Source of the DNA: Bryobacterales bacterium
GTDB lineage: Bacteria; Acidobacteriota; Terriglobia; Bryobacterales; Bryobacteraceae
NCBI GenBank assembly: GCA_003487005.1
Contig: DNFG01000168.1
Span: forward strand, 1 to 9,190
Direction: 5' to 3'
Length of the DNA stretch: 9,190 nt
This document shows, piece by piece, positions 6,512 through 9,190 of the stretch (positions within the stretch are counted from its first letter, which is position 1; every line of letters starts with the position of its first letter). The notes beneath the pieces are model-generated. The model saw only the letters and a list, made by a program, of their open reading frames with translations. It did not search any database and was not told where the DNA came from. The position numbers were made by a program, and so were the translations under genes.

Positions 6512-6529
6512 GGGGACGACCAGGTCCCC
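6512..6529 (-). promoter_or_regulatory. Hairpin in the leader of the OmcA/MtrC-like gene
   Basis: GGGGAC and GTCCCC pair around a six-base loop, 30 to 47 bases upstream of the start codon and 16 bases above the AAGGAG ribosome binding site. It could influence mRNA stability or translation. It does not cover the ribosome binding site itself, and no known riboswitch class was recognised. Confidence 0.3.
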
Positions 6530-6632
6530 CGGTCCATCTGCCGCATCAGCGGCGCCGGCCTTGCAGCCGTCAGGTTTCTGCCTGCACGTAGTGAACCAGA
6601 CCAAAACCCATACATCCTGATGCAGCTTCCTT

Positions 6633-6662
6633 ATTCTTCATCACTTTGCCTGCCGATTGCAA
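6633..6662 (-). promoter_or_regulatory. Weak sigma-70-like promoter candidate for the cytochrome cluster
   Basis: On the minus strand TTGCAA (6662-6657) stands 18 bases before AAGAAT (6638-6633). Each hexamer matches four of six consensus positions, and the spacing is acceptable. It would give a leader of roughly 145 bases containing the hairpins near the start codon. This is the best pair seen but is not strong. Confidence 0.25.
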
Positions 6663-6793
6663 GACCTTGTTGTCCGATTTCCCCCCACCCCTGCGTGAAA
6701 ACTCCACACCCAACAGGGGCACTTCACACAGTTGCAACGATTTAGCCCCAAAGTACTGCGTCCACCCTGTCCGGCCAGACATCTAGTGAAACA

Positions 6794-7630
6794 ATGCAGA
6801 CCGCCACTCAAACGGCCATCGAGGCCAACCTGCTCCAGGTGGACCGCGAACTCGTCGATGCGGAACTCCTCCGCCTCCTCCAGCCGGCCGAGGGCCCCGC
6901 ATCGCCCGTTCGCGACGCCATGCGCTATGCCGTCCTGGGACGCGGCCAGCGGATCCGGCCCATTCTGGCCCTGCGCGTTGCCCGCCTCGCCGGCTCCGAT
7001 AACGAACTGACGCTCCGCGCCGCCGCAGCCGTCGAAATCCTCCACTGCGCCTCCCTCGTCGTCGACGACCTCCCTTGCATGGACAACGAAGACGAGCGCC
7101 GCGGCCGCCCCACGACCCACAAAGTCCACGGCGAATTCACCGCCCTGCTCGCCTCTTTCGGCCTCGTCTCGCTGTCTGCCCGCGCCGTGGTCCAACAGCG
7201 CTGCTCCCCCACCGAACTGAGCGCATTGATCCGCTTTCAGATCGAACTCCTCAACGTTCTCGACGCCTCCGGCCTGTGTGAAGGCCAGGATCTCGATCTC
7301 CGCCTGACGGGCGATGAGCGCGAACGCCTCCGCGCCCGGATGATCGAACTGAAAACCGTCCCCCTGTTCGTCCTCGCCGCCCAGGCCGGCCTGATGTTCA
7401 CCGATCCGAAGGCCCTGCCGGCCCGGGTTCTCCGCAAGTTCGCCCGCGAGTACGGCCTCGCTTTTCAGATCGTGGACGACTATCTGGACGGCGAATGCGC
7501 CGATTTCGGCACCGTGGATGCCCAGTTGCGGCGCTGCCGCGAGACGCTCGCCCCGCTCGCTCCGGCCGCCGGCCCGCTCGAAGAAATGGTCGATTATCTG
7601 TATGCCCGTAGCTACACCCGCCCCCGTTAA
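6794..7630 (+). CDS. Polyprenyl synthetase family protein (FPP/GGPP synthase-like)
   Basis: This 278-residue protein belongs to the trans-isoprenyl diphosphate synthases, which condense isopentenyl diphosphate with allylic diphosphates in the cytoplasm. The first Asp-rich motif is DDLPCMD (91-97, the DDX4D form of bacterial and plant enzymes) followed by ERRGRPTTHK (101-110). The second is FQIVDDYLD (224-232, DDXXD). GQDLDL (164-169) and KT (187-188) are also in place. The upstream substrate motif, usually GKRIRP, reads GQRIRP (51-56), so the lysine that contacts isopentenyl diphosphate in characterised enzymes is a glutamine. The segment after the first motif lacks the usual AGDALL (GEFTALLASFGLVSLS), and the C-terminus has no KSTYP-like stretch. 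The ATG at 6794 has only a weak upstream site (GTGAA). The overlap with the desaturase gene points to carotenoid or related isoprenoid synthesis. Product chain length cannot be told. Confidence 0.87.
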   Translation: MQTATQTAIEANLLQVDRELVDAELLRLLQPAEGPASPVRDAMRYAVLGRGQRIRPILALRVARLAGSDNELTLRAAAAVEILHCASLVVDDLPCMDNEDERRGRPTTHKVHGEFTALLASFGLVSLSARAVVQQRCSPTELSALIRFQIELLNVLDASGLCEGQDLDLRLTGDERERLRARMIELKTVPLFVLAAQAGLMFTDPKALPARVLRKFAREYGLAFQIVDDYLDGECADFGTVDAQLRRCRETLAPLAPAAGPLEEMVDYLYARSYTRPR

Positions 7631-9149
7631 CCCCGCCACGCCGGCGCGCGATGGCCGCGCCCCCCGGATCGTCGTGATTGGCAGCGGCTTTGGCGGCCTT
7701 GCCTCCGCCATCCGCCTCCAGTCGCGCGGCTACCAGGTGACGCTCGCCGAGGCCCGGGACCTGCTCGGCGGCCGCGCGTATGTCTATCGTCAGGATGGGT
7801 TTACCTTCGATGGCGGCCCCACCGTCATCACCGCCCCCTTCATGATCGACGAGATTTTCGAACAGGCCGGCCGCAAGACCGCCGATTACGTCGAGATCGT
7901 CCCTGTGGACCCCTTCTACCGGATCGAATTCCACGACGGGCGCTCGTTCGAGTACAACAACAACGAGGCCGAGACCGAAAGCCGCGTGGCGGCCTTCGCG
8001 CCCGGCGACCTCGAAGGCTACAAGGAGATGATCCGCCGCGCCAAGGCCATCTTCCAGAAGGGCTTCGTGGAGCTGTCGGATCAGCCTTTTCTTAAGTTTA
8101 CGGACATGCTGCCGATCGTGCCGGAACTGATCAAGTTGCAGTCCTACAAGACCGTCTACCAGTTCGTCTCGCAGTATGTGAAGGACCCCCTGCTGCGCCG
8201 CGTCTTCAGCTTCCACCCGCTTCTGGTGGGCGGAAATCCCTTCCAGACGACCTCCATTTACGCTCTGATCCACTATCTGGAGCGCGAATGGGGCGTCCAT
8301 TATGTGATGGGCGGCACCGGCGCCCTGGTGGCCGCGATGGGCCGCCTGTTCGAGGAACTCGGCGGCCAAGTCCTGCTCAATGCGCCCGTCGAAACCATCC
8401 AGGTGGACTCGAAGGGCCTCGCTACCGGCATCACCCTCCGCGATGGCCGCACTTTGCCCGCCGACGCGGTGGTTTCCAACGCGGACGTCGCCAACACCTA
8501 TCGCAAGATGCTGCCCGCGGCCGTCCGCCGGAAGTACACCGATCGCAAAATCGAGCGGATGAAGTACTCCATGGGCCTCTATGTCATCTATTTCGGCACC
8601 AAAAAGCAGTATCCGGACATCGCTCACCACACGATCATCCTCAGCCCCACGTACCGGGAACTGCTCGACGACATCTTCAACCAGAAGAAGCTGAACGAGG
8701 AGTTTTCGCTCTATCTTCACCGTCCGTCAGCGACCGATCCGAGGATGGCGCCCGAAGGCTGCGACTGCTTCTACGCCCTGATCCCCGTCCCGAACCAGCA
8801 GAGCGGCATCGACTGGACGCAGATGGACTCCGTTTTCCAGCGCCGCGTGCTCGAATTCCTCGATCAACCGCGCTATTTGCCCGGTTTGCGGGAGAATCTG
8901 GCCACTGTCCGGACGCTGACCCCGCTCGGCTTCGAAACCGAACTGAACTCGTTCGCCGGCGCCGGATTCAGCTTTGAACCCCTGTTCACGCAATCGGCCT
9001 GGTTCCGGCCCCACAACCAGAGCGAAGACGTTCCGAATCTGTACTTTGCGGGCGCGGGCACGCACCCCGGCGCGGGTGTTCCCGGCGTGCTGAGTTCAGC
9101 GAAAATCGCGGAGAAACTGATTTGCCAGAACCTGCCGGTGTCGCGCTAA
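7602..9149 (+). CDS. crtI: CrtI-type phytoene desaturase (FAD-dependent)
   Basis: This 515-residue protein matches bacterial phytoene desaturases in length and end motifs. Near the N-terminus is the FAD-binding Rossmann motif IVVIGSGFGGLASAIRL (23-39) with the acidic residue E50, then LLGGRAYVYRQDGFTFDGGP (54-73) and TVIT. The C-terminal signature NLYFAGAGTHPGAGVPGVLS (479-498) is the CrtI family pattern. These enzymes desaturate 15-cis-phytoene toward lycopene at the membrane; related family members desaturate C30 substrates or act as isomerases, so the exact step is unproven. The start at 7602 overlaps the end of the synthase gene by 29 bp in another frame, with no clear ribosome binding site, suggesting translational coupling. 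The same frame is open back to 7518, but that part is Arg/Pro-rich sequence lying within the synthase gene. No phytoene synthase gene follows; the next gene is convergent. Confidence 0.93.
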   Translation: MPVATPAPVNPATPARDGRAPRIVVIGSGFGGLASAIRLQSRGYQVTLAEARDLLGGRAYVYRQDGFTFDGGPTVITAPFMIDEIFEQAGRKTADYVEIVPVDPFYRIEFHDGRSFEYNNNEAETESRVAAFAPGDLEGYKEMIRRAKAIFQKGFVELSDQPFLKFTDMLPIVPELIKLQSYKTVYQFVSQYVKDPLLRRVFSFHPLLVGGNPFQTTSIYALIHYLEREWGVHYVMGGTGALVAAMGRLFEELGGQVLLNAPVETIQVDSKGLATGITLRDGRTLPADAVVSNADVANTYRKMLPAAVRRKYTDRKIERMKYSMGLYVIYFGTKKQYPDIAHHTIILSPTYRELLDDIFNQKKLNEEFSLYLHRPSATDPRMAPEGCDCFYALIPVPNQQSGIDWTQMDSVFQRRVLEFLDQPRYLPGLRENLATVRTLTPLGFETELNSFAGAGFSFEPLFTQSAWFRPHNQSEDVPNLYFAGAGTHPGAGVPGVLSSAKIAEKLICQNLPVSR

Positions 9150-9160
9150 GCGGTCAGGAA

Positions 9161-9190
9161 TCAGAGCTTTACACCGCTGCTGCCGAAGCC
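9161..9190 (-). CDS. C-terminal end of an unidentified convergent gene
   Basis: On the minus strand the last 30 bases read GFGSSGVKL and a TGA stop (9163-9161). Glycine/serine-rich coding sequence with an in-frame stop 11 bp from the convergent desaturase gene is a plausible gene end, but nine codons are too few to name a family or to exclude chance. Confidence 0.25.
   Translation of the reverse strand, partial: GFGSSGVKL

Larger units (their letters stand above)
6483..6793. other. Divergent intergenic region (311 bp) between cytochrome and isoprenoid genes
   Basis: No gene was found here. The half nearest the cytochrome is GC-rich and holds several short inverted repeats: a 6-bp stem at 6512-6529, a 5-bp stem at 6540-6553 (GCCGC-ATCA-GCGGC) and a 4-bp stem at about 6572-6585. 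The other half is poorer in structure, with a C-run at 6681-6691 and a spaced inverted repeat CCCCTG (6688-6693) / CAGGGG (6714-6719). The self-complementary hexamer TTGCAA occurs twice (6657-6662 and 6732-6737), so each copy could serve as a -35 in either direction. No plus-strand -10 of good quality precedes the synthase gene. Confidence 0.6.

Noticed and set aside
6530..6600. Words resembling a GEMM (cyclic di-GMP/cGAMP) riboswitch in the cytochrome leader (AAACC, GACG, GCAAGGCC on the minus strand)
   Set aside because: The internal hairpin with a GNRA-type loop that should separate AAACC from GACGC is missing, and the conserved GACGCAAAGCC core is not matched. It looks like chance similarity.
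6732..6759. TTGCAA followed by TACTGC as a plus-strand promoter for the synthase gene
   Set aside because: The -10 matches TATAAT at too few positions to support a call, so it was left as a comment on the intergenic region.

Overview
The window is a high-GC bacterial chromosome segment, most simply placed in the Acidobacteriota (Solibacter/Bryobacter-like). That placement is inference from GC content, the style of the proteins and the gene mix; there is no rRNA or other phylogenetic marker here. No tRNA, rRNA, CRISPR array, insertion sequence or phage gene was seen.

Layout. (1) 1-272, minus: N-terminal part of a TolC-type outer-membrane efflux protein that runs off the left edge, with a perfect 16-bp palindrome just upstream of its start. 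(2) 467-1368, plus: a two-gene operon for an ECF sigma factor and a small soluble zinc-binding anti-sigma factor, joined by an ATGA overlap. (3) 1381-6482, minus: three genes transcribed in the order OmcA/MtrC-type decaheme cytochrome, MtrA/DmsE-type periplasmic decaheme cytochrome, MtrB/PioB-type outer-membrane barrel. This is the gene order of the Shewanella mtrCAB operon. (4) 6483-6793: a 311-bp divergent intergenic region with weak promoter candidates and hairpins in the cytochrome leader. (5) 6794-9149, plus: a polyprenyl (GGPP-type) synthase overlapping a CrtI-type phytoene desaturase. (6) 9161-9190, minus: the last nine codons of a convergent gene that cannot be identified.

How the genes work together. 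The central cluster encodes a complete porin-cytochrome conduit: the periplasmic decaheme protein would sit in the barrel and pass electrons across the outer membrane to a second decaheme protein. Twenty heme-binding CXXCH motifs can be counted, ten in each cytochrome. The conduit implies extracellular electron transfer or an extracytoplasmic redox reaction, but the inner-membrane quinol oxidase needed to feed it is not in the window. Three details differ from the Shewanella model: the MtrC-like protein has no lipobox, it has no cysteine outside its hemes (so no domain III disulfide), and the MtrB-like protein has no cysteine at all. The sigma/anti-sigma pair has a C11/H37/C41/C44 arrangement like the redox-sensing anti-sigma factor RsrA. 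It is convergent with the conduit and could be a redox-stress module, but any regulatory link is speculation. The synthase and desaturase are an isoprenoid/carotenoid pair; no phytoene synthase gene is present.
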